Shown: piece after piece, positions 21,883 to 33,360 of the stretch
Layout of the letters: every line of letters starts with the position of its first letter
Position numbering within the stretch: the stretch's first letter is position 1
Origin: Psychrobacter sp. JCM 18901
GTDB lineage: Bacteria; Pseudomonadota; Gammaproteobacteria; Pseudomonadales; Moraxellaceae
DNA length: 64,000 bases
NCBI RefSeq assembly: GCF_000586435.1
Contig: NZ_BAWH01000012.1
Coordinates: 28,517-92,516 of the forward strand
Reading direction: 5' to 3'
The notes under the pieces: model-generated
Database searches by the model: none
What the model was told of the DNA's origin: nothing
Seen by the model: only the letters and a program-made list of their open reading frames with translations
Made by a program: the position numbers and the translations under genes

Positions 21883-22346
21883 TCAGCCTACGTCTTCAAC
21901 ATTTTCTTTTAATACTGGTAAAGCTGACATACCTGCTAATACGGCACTTACTCCTCCAGTTAACTGATAGAGAACCATATCACCAAACCAAATTTAGAAA
22001 ATATAAACCAAACAAAAAAATAAAGCATTAATAAGAACTCCCATAAAAAAACGTTCTTATCCACCACCCATCTTGTATGTATATTTCTTTATACGAATGC
22101 CACTTTCCCATCATTAATGTAGTTGGCATCGCAAACAAGCCACCTGCAATAAGATAAACTGGAAAAAAACAGTATGAACAATAGACCTATGCTGTTATCT
22201 GAGCTAAGAAGTGTCGCTATCCATGGAAAGATAATGAGCTCATACAGCGCACCTACGAATAAAAATAACTTAGTAACCTTCATTTTTGGATATTCAGCCA
22301 AACTTTCGTTCAAACTATGACTTGGCTGATTTAATTTATTTTTCAT
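21883..22346 (-). CDS. Small four-helix membrane protein, tandem paralogue B (four indels)
   Basis: This is the paralogue of the downstream neighbour. The conserved signatures are VTKLFLFVGALYELIIFPW, IGLLFILFFPVYLIAGGLF, a WWIRTFF segment, and a C-terminal LTGGVSAVLAGMSALP that matches SLVGGISALIVGMSALP of paralogue A. Three plus-strand A runs (22163-22169, 22045-22051, 22014-22020) each have one base too many, and a T is missing near 21988. Correcting all four gives 153 residues ending at 21883. Four indels in one short gene could mean real decay, but the pattern is the same as in essential genes of this window, so I favour sequence error. Confidence 0.5.
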
Positions 22347-22427
22347 ATGACCGCCTAAATCCTATTCAGGGCTACCGTCAGTATGTGATAAACAGTATTT
22401 GTGCCAGAACTACTGTAAAAATGTAGC

Positions 22428-23125
22428 TCATACAATAGAAAACATGTTGAGTAAGGCAAACAGGTAGCAAAAAAAACGTCTACATCTTTCTTGTCCACTA
22501 ACGAATAACCAACCTGTCGTTGCGTCACGAATCTGGCTAGGTAAGGTATAACCTAAAGTATCACCCTGCAAATAACCAATTTGCTCTTCGAAATAAGCAT
22601 AGGCGGCTTCAAAGGTGCTAGCAGGCGTTTGTCCTGATCGGTTGCAGCTTGTAGAAACCAATAGACCAAATGGATTCTGCTCACTGACCATCTGCTGGCA
22701 AAGCTGACGAACTGTAGGATGCGAGATAACTCGAACAGCAATAGTCTGATGCTGACCGGTAATCCAAGTGGCACAGTGCTTGCAAGCGGCTGAGGAATCG
22801 GTAATAACCAAGTATGTGCTTGGCGATTGTGCTGTTCATCTCTACTATCGTCTGTCTGCCAGCTATCAATAACCTGCTGGCGCTGAACATCATCTAAAGA
22901 GGCTAGTAAGGGGGGTAAGCGAGACACACTATCAGTAACGACTATCATGCCTTTGGCTTGTGGACGTTGTTTGATATCCAAGATACGCTGAACAGCTGCT
23001 TGGTCATAAGGGTCGCAACCAATACCCCAAACGCTTTCTGTAGGATACGCGAGCAGTTGCCCTTCTTTTAGCCACTTAGCAGCTTGGATAGCAGAATCAG
23101 TAATAAGAGGTGTAGGTTGGCTCAT
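22428..23125 (-). CDS. tsaC: Threonylcarbamoyl-AMP synthase TsaC (frame broken)
   Basis: TsaC makes the threonylcarbamoyl-AMP used for t6A at position 37 of ANN-decoding tRNAs. The YrdC-domain motifs are present: GQLLAYPTESVWGIGCDP, KQRPQAKGMIVV and HTWLLPIP, then after the break GQHQTIAVRVISHP, GLLVSTSCNRSGQTPA and PSQIRDATTG. The frame is lost near 22767, where one more C (CCT for CT) gives STVPPWITGQH. The corrected length is 232 residues, about 30 more than usual because of a tail after DATTGW, so a second indel near the T8 run at 22469-22476 is possible. dprA lies just upstream, the usual tsaC neighbour. Confidence 0.87.
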
Positions 23126-23242
23126 GACTTAAATGGTTCGTAGAAGTAAATTCTAATAATACCACAAGAGGGATATTGTCTAGGAGAGTCTATAATTAAG
23201 TGCTATCTATGCCAGTGTCTAATACGGAACATTTACGATACT

Positions 23243-24500
23243 TTACACGCGTAAATATCGTCCACCTTGTTCGCTGATAAGACCCATTAACTCAAGCTCC
23301 ATTAGCTGTCCGATCAACTGCGGCGGTGTAAGCTTGGTTGCACTAATAAGCGCATCTAAATCTTGCCCATGCCAGTCAAGCTGCTTATAGATTGCAGTTA
23401 AATGCTCAGGCACAACGACTGTACTGCGCGCAGGCTTTATTTCAGAAGATGGTTGCTGGCTAGTAGATTTGATTGAGTTTTTTTCTATCTCAAACGCATC
23501 GGAAGTCTGAGTGATATTCGAGTGATTACTATTAGAGTTGGTAGCGTTCGCTGTTCTATAAGCGCCTTTATCATAATCAAGCTGACCATTGACGTCTTCT
23601 AGTACTTGCTGCGGATGATAAATCAAGGTCGCACCTTCACGTATCAAATGATGGCAACCCTCTGCATTACTATTATCAATATGACTGGGAATAGCAAAGA
23701 CCTGTTTACCTTGTTCAGACGTGAGACGTGCTGTTATAAGCGAGCCGCTTTTGATGGTCGCTTCCGTTACAATGGTCGCGAGACTCAGCCCAGCTACCAA
23801 ACGATTGCGACGCGGAAAAGTATGTTTATGTGGCTGCGTATGCGGTAGTAGCTCACTAATAATGCAGCCACCTTGCTCGATAATTTGAGTAAATAACTGA
23901 TCTCGATGATTGGGATAGTTCACATCGATCCCTGTACCCATGACACCAACCGTCCGTCCCTGATAGTCAGGGTCTGCTTGTGCTAGCGCGCCTAAATGTG
24001 CGCGTTTATCTACACCCATAGCCAGACCGCTAGTCACGATATAACCTGCTTGCGCTAAGTACTGTGCCATATCAAACGTGATTTTTTTGCGCATGCGCGG
24101 TGGGTTTGCGGCTACCTACTATAGCGATTTGTGCTTGATGTAGGCGCGCGCTATTCCCACGATAAAACAATAATGGCGGCGGGTCGTATATTTGTGAGAG
24201 TTGAGCAGGATAATCGGCGTCATCAGCGAATAGCAAACCATAGCGCCCCTCTATCAATGCTTGCTGAATCTTATCGATATTGGCGAGTGTTTGCTCTGGC
24301 TGATCATGACGTTTGAGATGGGTGTGGTGAATACCGAGCTGCTTCCATGCCTCTACTTTGGCTTGCCAAGCAAGCTGCGGATAACCGAAAGAAGTGATCA
24401 ATTTGTGATAAGCAGATAATGATGCATTCACCTCGTACCACAGCGCTAGGATAGCGCGCTGATCGTCGGATAAAGAAGAGGTGACTGCCGTCATTGTCAT
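23243..24500 (-). CDS. dprA: DNA-processing protein DprA (frame broken)
   Basis: DprA loads RecA onto incoming single-stranded DNA during natural transformation. The Rossmann-like core is clear: IAIVGSRKPTAHA, SGLAMGVDKRAHLGAL, TVGVMGTGIDVNYP, GCIISELLPH, FPRRNRLVAGLSLATIVTEA and SGSLITARLTSEQGKQVFAIP. An N-terminal SAM-like region and a C-terminal winged-helix (LTAIYKQLDWHGQDLDALIS... LMELELMGLISEQGGRYLRV) flank it, joined by a low-complexity Ser/Asn linker. The run 24082-24088 has seven T's on the plus strand where six are needed (AHAQKITFDMAQ). Corrected length is 418 residues. The LysM gene follows the common dprA-neighbour order. Confidence 0.93.
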
Positions 24501-24569
24501 CTGTCTCGTATAGGCAAACTTAGATTAGTATTTAGTTTAATATATTGCTTAATAGAGCCTTATAGCTAT

Positions 24570-25668
24570 TTATAAATAAGGGGGTGGTAACAGCTGATCG
24601 CCAATATTAAGTGGTAACTCAGAGTCAAGTACGTAAGCATAACTGATGTGGTCAAAGCTATTAAAAACCATCACCATACCACTTGGCTCATTTGGTAGAC
24701 GTACAGGCGTGTCGTTGTCTTTAGTATCACGTACCAAAGGCCCTTTTTGATAAACCGTCAGCACATCACCTGGTTTAGCACCTTGTAAGCTACCCAAATT
24801 GATGGCAACCACACTACCCTTCGCAGCCGAGCTGATAGAGTCCATCACACGTACGATCATACCACCGCGACTGACACTTGCAGGCGTTGGATAAAAGACA
24901 GGAGGAATAGCGTTATCTAACTCTACGAATACGCGATCCCCTTCACGCACTTCTTTGCCATAGCTATCGATAAGCTGCAAGCTAGTCACACCATTGCTTT
25001 CTGTAGAAGTTGCTAGTCCTGTCGCTACCTGCGTAACTTCTAAGCCGATCACTTCTTGCGTTTTGGGGTCTACATATAGCTCACCCTCACGGTAAACGCC
25101 GTAACGCTGGCCTACGATAAGCGGTACGCCTTTAGCATAGACCTTATCACCGCGCGCAGTAATTAAGTTACGGTTTTTAGAAGCTAAAATATAAGGTGTG
25201 GTATTAAAGTCTTGAGGATTCACGATAAGCGTTTTATCAAGCCAATGCTGAATAGCTGACCACGGAATAGGAGGAATACTATTGGCCGTCGAGGTAATCG
25301 CGACCGTACTCGTACTTACATTTCCAGTAAGTTGCTTTTCAACGCCAGCACAGCCTTCACCAGTATCAACGCCAATCAGTGTTTTTCCTTGAATCACACA
25401 AAGGATAAGAACGTCATTAGGGTAAATAAGGTTTGGATTTTTGATTTGCTTATTGGTTGCCCAAATTTCTTTCCAGCGCCATGGGCTGTCTAGGTAGCGA
25501 CCTGAGATATCCCATAAGGTATCGCCTTTTTTTGACGATATAACGATTGGGCGCATCAGCTTTGATAGTTGGCGGCGGATTGTTAGCTTGAGCCGTGCTC
25601 ATCAACATGGCACTACTAAACGTCGTCATTAACAGTGCTTTTGCTATCTTTTTTAAGCTCATCTTCAT
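24570..25668 (-). CDS. LysM-domain exported protein (frame broken)
   Basis: A predicted periplasmic peptidoglycan-binding protein of 365 residues, of the type encoded upstream of dprA in many gammaproteobacteria. It opens MKMSLKKIAKALLMTTFSS with a signal peptide ending near STAQA. The LysM motif follows: RYIVKKGDTLWDISGRYL, WRWKEIWATNKQIKNPNLIYPND. The remainder forms repeated small beta domains (VIVGQRYGVYREGELYVDP and VAINLGSLQGAKPGDVLTVYQKG) that suggest cell-wall or outer-membrane interaction. The run 25527-25533 holds seven T's where six are needed, breaking the frame inside the LysM motif. A start at 25662 (second Met) is equally possible. Confidence 0.8.
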
Positions 25669-25993
25669 CGTTATATCCACAATATGTACCACTGTGATCG
25701 ACACAAAGAACCGTACTTAATTTATCACTGCAAAAACCTCTAAGATTAATAAAAGTTTAATTATATCAGTAACTTGTTAATAAAATTCTCATGGCGATTA
25801 TAGGGTAACTGTTCAGTGTAATTGGCTAGAATAATTCCTAAAAAAGCGCCTAGCACAATGATGACTTGCTGACGCCGTTTCTAATATTACAATTATATCT
25901 ACCATAACACAATCATAAACACTTTATTACAATGGTGTAACTTTTACGTGGATATTTTTCCTTGCTGATGATAACCCTAAAGACCGTAGTTAC
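25669..25993. other. Intergenic region, LysM gene / thrC
   Basis: 325 bp of AT-rich sequence upstream of the LysM gene and downstream of thrC. Nothing recognisable; no clear terminator hairpin for thrC. Confidence 0.35.
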
Positions 25994-27418
25994 TTAAGCA
26001 GGATTCGGTGCGACATGTTGGCGGATTTGTTCAGCAACCAGTTCAGCCTTGTTATCCAGTACCACTACGTGCTGTGATAAATCTTCTAACCCTTCAGTAT
26101 GCGCTGGACGAGCGATATCTATCTGACCAATAGCTTCAACAATAGTGTCCGCAAACTTAACGGGTAATGCTGTCTCTGCACAAACGATGATTTCGCCATC
26201 CAGCTGTAGCTCTTTAGCGACTTTAATGCCGTCTGCAGTATGTGGATCAACCAATTCACTATGCTGTTCATAGAGCGCTTTGATAGTCTGCAAGCGGTCG
26301 CTATGAGTAGATTTACCAGCAGCAAATCCATAACGCGTATTAACCGCTTCCATCAAGTCAGATAAGTCAAAGCCCCGACCTGATTTTACGCCGTCAAATA
26401 ACTCATGAACACGTGCGCTGTCTTTTTCTAATAGTAAATAAACAAAACGCTCAAAGTTAGATGCCTTTGAAATATCCATCGACGGACTAGAGGTAACATA
26501 AGTTTTTTCAGTTGGACGTGGCTGATAAGCGCCTTGATTAAAGAAGTCATTCAAAACGTCATTTTCATTGGTTGCAACAATCAGACGGTCAATTGGTAAT
26601 CCCATTTCGCGGGCAATGTGTCCAGCACAGATATTACCGAAGTTGCCTGATGGTACGCTAAAGCTGACTTTTTTTTATCGTTACTCGTCGTGACCGCAAA
26701 GTAAGCTTTAAAGTAGTAAACAATCTGCGCTAGGATACGACCCCAGTTGATAGAGTTTACCGTGCCTAAATTATAAGCTGCCTTGAACTCAGCATCTTGC
26801 TGTAGCGCTTTAACGATGTCCTGACAGTCATCAAACATCCCATTGATAGCGATATTGTGAATATTAGCATCCGTCAAACTATACATCTGCGCACGTTGGA
26901 ATTCACTCATTTTGCCATGTGGAGATAGCATAAAGACTTCGATATTTTCTTTGCCACGCAATGCATACTCTGCTGCACTACCCGTGTCACCACTGGTTGC
27001 ACCAATGATCGTAATACGTGCATCTTTTTTTCTTAAGCACATACTCAAAAGCATTGCCCAAAAACTGCATGGCAACATCTTTAAATGCCAATGTCGGACC
27101 GTTTGATAATCCTAGAATATATAAGTTATCTTCAAGCTTGCGGACAGGAACAATCTCGTCAGAGCCAAACACATCAGCAGTGTAAGTACGCTCAATGATA
27201 TCTTGCAAATCAGCCACAGGAATATCAGTGGCAAAACGCTGCATAATAGCCATCGCAAGCTGTGGATAGCTAAGCGTACGCCATTCATCAAGCGTTGCAC
27301 TATCAATGTTTGGATAATGCTCAGGCAACATCAAACCACCATCTGGGGCAAGACCCATCAAAAGCACATCACTAAAATCCATCGGCGCTGTCTGACCACG
27401 GGTACTGATATATTTCAT
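25994..27418 (-). CDS. thrC: Threonine synthase ThrC (two frame breaks)
   Basis: ThrC converts O-phosphohomoserine to threonine with PLP. The start is MKYISTRGQTAPMDFSDV. The PLP-lysine is in NGPTLAFKDVAMQF, the phosphate-binding loop is GATSGDTGSAAEYALRG, and VNSINWGRILAQIVYYF and VPSGNFGNICAGHI follow. The plus-strand T run 27025-27031 has seven bases (six needed), and the run 26669-26676 has eight where six fit the length of Pseudomonas ThrC around SNDKKVSFSVPSG. Corrected length is 473 residues. hom, the usual partner, is not adjacent here; rsmB lies upstream on the same strand. Confidence 0.92.
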
Positions 27419-27463
27419 TAGATTGTCCTGTCTACAATAATGTTATTCAATAATTAAAACGGT

Positions 27464-29037
27464 TTATTCAGCAGTTTTTTGTAGCAATGCATAATAAAAA
27501 CCATCGCCACTCGCGCTATCGATTGGCAAGCACTGACGACCGATTGCTTGTTCGATACCCCAACTGCAATCGTCAGTAAACTCAATCACTACTGCATCAT
27601 TATGATGAGTGATAAAGTCCTGCATTTGCTCGACGTTCTCTTGCTTTAAGATAGAACATGTCACATACAACAGATAACCACCAACCTTGAGTTGTGGCCA
27701 TAGATTATGCAAGATGTCTGCTTGTAGCAGCGCCGTTTGCTCGATGTCTTCTTCAGTACGCAAGATGCTGATATCTGGATGACGGCGAATCACGCCAGTC
27801 GCAGTACAAGGAGAATCTAATAATATCGCATCAAATACCGGCTCATTTGTCGCCGCCTTTTTATTCTTGCCATGCTGCCATCTGGTTGCATCTGCACAGA
27901 CAATATTCAATGCGATGCTGTTATTTGCTTGCTGCAAATCATGCTGACTTAGATTTAAACGCTGTAAATTCTCGCGAATACGCTCGATACGTGGTGCTTC
28001 ATTATCGATAGCCGTTACCTTGATATCAGTAATCGCAGGTGACGTTTCAGCATCGTCTTGTTTCACGTGAAACAACGATGATTCATCGTTAGCGCTTATA
28101 AGCTCTAACCAATGAGCAAGCTTGCCACCAGGTGCCGCACAAGCATCTAGAATATGTATCTCATTATTCGTATTTTCCGTATCAGATTCTTCAGCACTGA
28201 GCTTAGCCATTAATGCTTTATTGATAATCGGTGCAGCTAACTGAGCATGCATATCTTGAACGCTAGCTGTTCCTAAAGCAAAATCAGGCAAAGCGTTAAC
28301 GGCAGTGCTTTGATGTAGTCTAAGACCTTTGGTTGATAGCGTGGTGGAAGTGGCAGACCCTGATGAGTTTGCTACCTTAAAACCAGTCGTTAGCTCAACG
28401 ATATCTGCATCAATTTCTGCGCCATCCAATGCATGCTGATAATCCTCTACCGAAGTAACCGCCGAATTCACTCGTAAAAACATCGGGGCTGGTTGGCGCA
28501 AGCCTTGTGTCAGCTCATCATACTGTTCGCTCCAATCTTGTTTAAGCTGATAAGCGAGCCAATTCGGTAGACTATGCTTTTTATCGCATTTCTTACGGAA
28601 TTTGCTTGGATTCTTGGCGACTTTACGCAAAATAGCATTCACCAAACCAGTCGAATGAGCGAACTCAATTTCTTTGGCTGCTTCAACGGTTTCATGAATG
28701 GCAGCATGGTCAGCCACTTCTAAATATAGCAACTGTACTAAGCCGACTTGAATGGTGGTACGCACTTCAACTTCGTCGACAGGGTTGTCTGCTAAGCTAT
28801 CGAGCAAACGTGCCAGCGCATGCCATTGACGCAATGTCGTGAGCAGTAATGCATGAGCAAAGCCTTTATCGCCATCGTGCAGACTATTCAGTAACGGATC
28901 AAGGAGCTTGAGAGCGACTGACCATTTTGAATAGCCAGTAAGGTACGAATCACACGCACGCGTACGCTGCCATTCATAATAAGATTGCTTGATGGTTTGA
29001 GCTTATTGTTTCTAGGCGCAGTACTGTTTTGTCTCAT
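27464..29037 (-). CDS. rsmB: 16S rRNA m5C967 methyltransferase RsmB (frame broken)
   Basis: RsmB methylates C967 of 16S rRNA. The N-terminal NusB-like domain (VRVIRTLLAIQNGQSLSS... QVGLVQLLYLEVADHAAIHETVEAAK) is followed by the Rossmann methyltransferase: DACAAPGGKLAHWLEL, ILLDSPCTATGVIRRHPD with the Cys that resolves the adduct, and the catalytic Cys in LLYVTCSILKQEN. One C is missing near 28905 (CCT read as CT), which splits the NusB domain; corrected length is 524 residues. That is long for the family owing to Ser/Asn-rich insertions. A perfect parS sits inside the gene at 28059-28074. fmt lies 65 bp upstream, the usual fmt-rsmB pairing. Confidence 0.9.
28059..28074. promoter_or_regulatory. 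Perfect parS site inside rsmB
   Basis: TGTTTCACGTGAAACA, an exact 16-bp match to the ParB-binding palindrome. On the coding strand it encodes part of SSLFHVKQDDAE, in a Ser/Glu-rich insertion that looks non-conserved. It lies about 13 kb left of dnaA. Confidence 0.85.
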
Positions 29038-29102
29038 TAAATTTCATTTCCTTGACGTATGATCGATAGCGTCTTGTGCAAGTAGGTTAAATATAAGTAA
29101 CG

Positions 29103-30178
29103 TTATTTTGTTTCTGACGTAAATTGATCGCCGTCATTTAATTGGTTGCCATGGCAAACTTGTTCAGCAGTCATCGGCTTACCACCCGCAAACTGTAAAT
29201 GAGTAATGGCTAAAGTAGTGGCCGACGACTCGGTATCATTATCCTTACCACAAGCGACTAAGATCGCTTTTCGTCCGACACTGATAACCGTTCCAGCAGG
29301 TTTATTCGTTTGCTGCGATGTATTTACAGGTAAGCTAGCCAGTACTTTAACGCGCTGCCCTGCTAGGAAAGTATAAGCACCCGGCCATGGTGTCAGCCCA
29401 CGAATTTGGCGTTCAATAGCGGCAGCAGGCTGCGACCAATCAACTTCGCCTTCGGTTTTGACCAGCTTTTCAGCGTAGTTGGCTTGACTATCATCTTGAG
29501 CGATAGCTTGAGCTTGATAAGCAGCTAAGTCTTTTAGCACCGTACTAATAGCTGTCGCACCAAGTGCAGCCATCTTATCATGTAGGCTAGCAGCGGTATC
29601 ATCAGAGGCAATACTTTCGCTGACTTTATAAAGCATATCACCCGTATCAAGACCTTTGTCCATCTGCATAATAGTAATACCGGTCTCATCGTCTCCGGCC
29701 AAGAGTGCACGATGGATAGGTGCAGCACCGCGCCAGCGTGGTAACAGTGAAGCGTGAATATTCAAGCAACCATGAGTAGCGTCTCTAATACACCGATAGG
29801 TAGGATCAACCCGTAAGCGGCAACAATCATCACATCTGGTTGATAGGTGCGCAGAGTTTGCCTAGCAGCTAGACCTTCTGCACTAGACTTTTTAAAAGTG
29901 ACTGGCTGCTCTACAGCGATATCATGTGTCAATGCAACTTCTTTTACCGCAGAGGCTGACAGTTTTTGACCACGACCTGCTTTACGATCGGGCTGGGTGT
30001 AAACAGCAACTATCTCTATATTCAGCGCTTCTTGCTGCTTAATTAACGACTCAAGGCTAATAGCAGCAAATTCAGGCGTACCCGCAAATACTACCCTTAA
30101 TCGGTTAGTAGTTGGGTTATCATGGTCAGTAAGCGAGTTGGATGTATCAAAGGTAGGAGCAGTTGTAGTCATAATCAT
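29103..30178 (-). CDS. fmt: Methionyl-tRNA formyltransferase Fmt (frame broken)
   Basis: Fmt formylates initiator Met-tRNA. The core shows LRVVFAGTPEFAAISL, VYTQPDRKAGRG, VAAYGLILPIGVLET, then NIHASLLPRWRGAAPIHRALLAGD with the catalytic Asn/His, and GITIMQMDKGLDTGDML. The C-terminal OB domain follows (GLTPWPGAYTFLAGQRVKVLA). One C is missing near 29778 (CCTACTCATGG read as CTACTCATGG), breaking ETPTHGCLNIHAS just before the active site. Corrected length is 358 residues, including about 25 extra N-terminal residues. The start may be the ATG at 30172 rather than 30178. def is not adjacent. Confidence 0.92.
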
Positions 30179-30499
30179 GCATTATATAAGGTTTATTTGT
30201 TCATTATAGGTGAGTTTACGGCGCAGTGCCATGATTGTAATGACCTCAGTTCATGATAACCAATGACATTATTTGCCTTTATAATATCAAGGACATCGAA
30301 CGTTCTATTTATATTTTTTTACAAAACAATTTGGTGTTAATAACCACTCTCTGTAAACAGTAGCCGTTATTCTGCTATAAATAGAAGGTAACACTAAAAA
30401 TTTTAGACAATTCAACTGTCGTATAATTCACCTACTATATGTAGAAACTTCGTTTTTATTTCACTATATTCTTTCGTGTCGAGATAGGGCCACGCTTTC
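30179..30499. other. Divergent intergenic region, fmt / hybrid kinase
   Basis: 321 bp, AT-rich. No strong palindrome. A weak purine-rich stretch (GAGATAGGGC) precedes the kinase ATG at 30500. Confidence 0.35.
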
Positions 30500-33255
30500 A
30501 TGCAACAGTTTCAGTCCTTACAGCGCTTATTGATTTTTTTATGCCTTGTCTCTCACGGTTATGTTACTGCTGTACTATGTCACAATGTTTGATGGGATAA
30601 GAAAACATAGTGAGCAACATAGCATAGATACTTTTTATGCCCTACAGCACAGTATTATTGAGCATGCAGCGCATGTAGATAGTGAAATAAAAAGAATCTT
30701 AGAGCAACCTACTTTTGACCACCTTAGCTATCAGCTGATTTTAATGATGCCTTCTGGGCAGACCTATATTCATCATAACACTCGTCCTAATGAATCTGCT
30801 TTTTCTACCGTTGCTTTCCCTACCATCGGTACATCAGCTTCTAGCAGCAGCGACCATAGCTCTTATACCGTCAATAGCAATGAACTAACAGGAATCATTA
30901 ATCTAAAAAGCGGACATCAGATTTATATCGTACTACGCCACGAACCTTTTGTTGTTGACTGGATATCTTACCGTTATTGGCTCCCTTTGATGGTCGCTAT
31001 CGTACTGTTCTTCATGGCATTGCTCTATATGCTTAATCGTCGTACTAACTGGGAGCAATTACTGGTTTATACGGATAGTTTGAGTAGCCGCGCAAAAGAA
31101 TCTTATACGCCGCCACCGTTTTTACAAAAGAAATCTACTACCGAGTTCATGCTGTTAGGTCATGCGCTAAGTCGCGTCAGCTACCAACTACATAATGACT
31201 ATCGGCGTATCAAAACACTGTCTCATCGTTTAGAACGCTTGGTTGATCAGGCACCCTTACCGATGTTGATGAGTATACGACATGGTCAAATTAGTTTCTA
31301 TAATCAGCGTTTTGAGCAAGTATTTACCCCTCCTACACAGAGTGAACAGAGCTATGAGCTGACTGATTTCGTTGAAGGGAAAGACGAGGCCACTCAAATA
31401 CTGTTAAAAACCATCTCAAGTCTACGCGTTACTCGCACACTCATGGTTTATGGCTTGGAAAACAAACAAGCCTACCAACTACACGTAACACCATGGTTTG
31501 GCGAACATGGGCAAGTTCACGGTTTTACTGTGATTTTTAATAATGTTGATGAAATTTTCCATCAATCTGAACAACTACAGCTGCACAACCAACAACTGCA
31601 ATTACAAATTGATGAATCAAACGAAGCCCAAGCATTTATAGGTCGTAAGTTAAGGTTACCACTAGAGAAAATAATTGATTCGTTGGAACCCATCGACCCT
31701 TCAACATTGACGGCTCAAGGCAAAAAAACTCTAAATACATTGATTACAACCAGTCAAAGCATGTTGACTGTGCTCAATGAGACGCTAGCAACAGAGGAAG
31801 TTGAAGTCAGAAAAACACGTTTGAGTATAGAAACGGTTGATATTTACAAGGTAAGCAAAGAGGTTAGCAATTTAGTCACAAAAGAAATAAGACAACAAGG
31901 GTTAGAATTGATCTATTTCTTTGCGCCGGACTGTCCTCGTTACATCGAAACTGATTACATTCGACTGCACCATATCCTATTAAATCTGTTGAAAAACGCT
32001 ATTAGCTTTACAACATCAGGCTATGTCGCGCTCACTGTTGATCGTGTATCTGAAGATAAAGCAACGCGAATAAGTAATCAGGATTTAACTCCTAACAATG
32101 ACACGACAGTGCCTGCGCAGACATCTTATTGGATTCGATTTAGCGTAAAAGACACTGGAGTAACTATTACTCCTGAGAGACAAAATCAATTAGTCAATAT
32201 CTTGAATCAAAGCAATCATAACTTAGTTGAAGACAGTAATATTGGCTTGAGTGATGCCAATAGCTTTGCTCAGTTACTCGGCGGTTTTATCGAACTAAGT
32301 AATACGGTGGATAAAGAAACGATATTTAGCCTCTACCTTCCTTATCCTCATACCACTTATCAATCGGTATATCATCGTTGTTCGCAGCTGCCCCATATTC
32401 ACCTTATCGCTATCATCAATCAGCCTCTAGTTGCTGAACATTTACAACGTTTGTGCGAGTACTTAACGATATCCGTGACTATCTACAGCACTTTAGATAG
32501 AGCCACTGTACAGCAGCTAAAAAAATAAATTAAAACAAGATGAGCAAACCATCATTCCTGTCTTGTTATTAGATTATGAATACAGCGAATCCATCACCTT
32601 ATCAGCTCATGCGAGCAACAAGTATAGCGAGCAACAAGAAGTGTTAAACGACCTAGTCGCTACGCCTTCACTACCAAAGATATTACTTAGCATGAAACTT
32701 GAAAGGCATATACCCTCTATTTTACTAGGCCAATATGATGGATTTTTGACCAAACCCTTGGACGCAAGTTTATTACTGTCTGAACTGCTACGTTTAACCT
32801 TGTTTGCAAGGAAAACGCTAAACATACTGGTCAAACATCAATATGACAGCAGTCTATCTTTTGTAGAAGATACACCTAAGAAAGAAATCTTGTCTCCACT
32901 GATTTTGGTCGTAGAAGACAGTCCTACTAACCAAAAGATAGCCTGTAAGATGTTAAGTAAGCTTGGTTATCGTAGTATTGTCGCAGAAGATGGACAGCAA
33001 GCACTCGAGAAACTCAAAAGCCAACGTGAAGAAATTTCTTTGATTTTGATGGACTGCCGAATGCCCATTATGGATGGCTTACAAGCCACACAAGTGATTC
33101 GCTCGCAAGGTGATAAAATACCAATTGTGGCGCTAACTGCGAATAATACAGAAGAAGATCGCGAGGCTTGTATACAAGTAGGTATGGACGAGTTTTTATC
33201 CAAACCCATTAGTAAGAAAGACTTAGAATCCGTTTTGCAGAGTTTTATACAATAA
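30500..33255 (+). CDS. Degenerate hybrid sensor histidine kinase with C-terminal receiver (two frame breaks)
   Basis: Corrected length is 917 residues. Order: a membrane helix at about 8-30, a periplasmic loop of about 130 residues, a second helix (YWLPLMVAIVLFFMALLYML), a linker and PAS-like region (APLPMLMSIRHGQISFYNQRFE), a HisKA-like helix pair near residue 380, an HATPase domain (N box LLNLLKNAIS near 493; DTGVTI in place of DTGxG), a degenerate receiver (PVLLLDYEYS), and a good receiver with EDSPTNQK, LMDCRMPIMDG, ALTAN and SKPI. The H box reads GRKLRLPLE where SHELRTPLN is expected, so the phospho-acceptor His is absent. The layout resembles BarA/GacS without an Hpt domain. Breaks: T run 30534-30540 and A run 32519-32525, each seven for six. 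Confidence 0.72.
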
Positions 33256-33360
33256 ATCTCTAGTGCAAATAAAAAATACCCTATAAATATCACTTAATCA
33301 AAGTAATATCGATAGGGTCGAAAACTTGGTGCGAGGATGATATTTCGGTAAGCTTAATTG

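Noticed and set aside
21883..22346. Paralogue B as a true pseudogene
   Set aside because: The same type of indel affects essential genes throughout the window, and correction restores a full protein with conserved C-terminus; decay cannot be claimed from this sequence.
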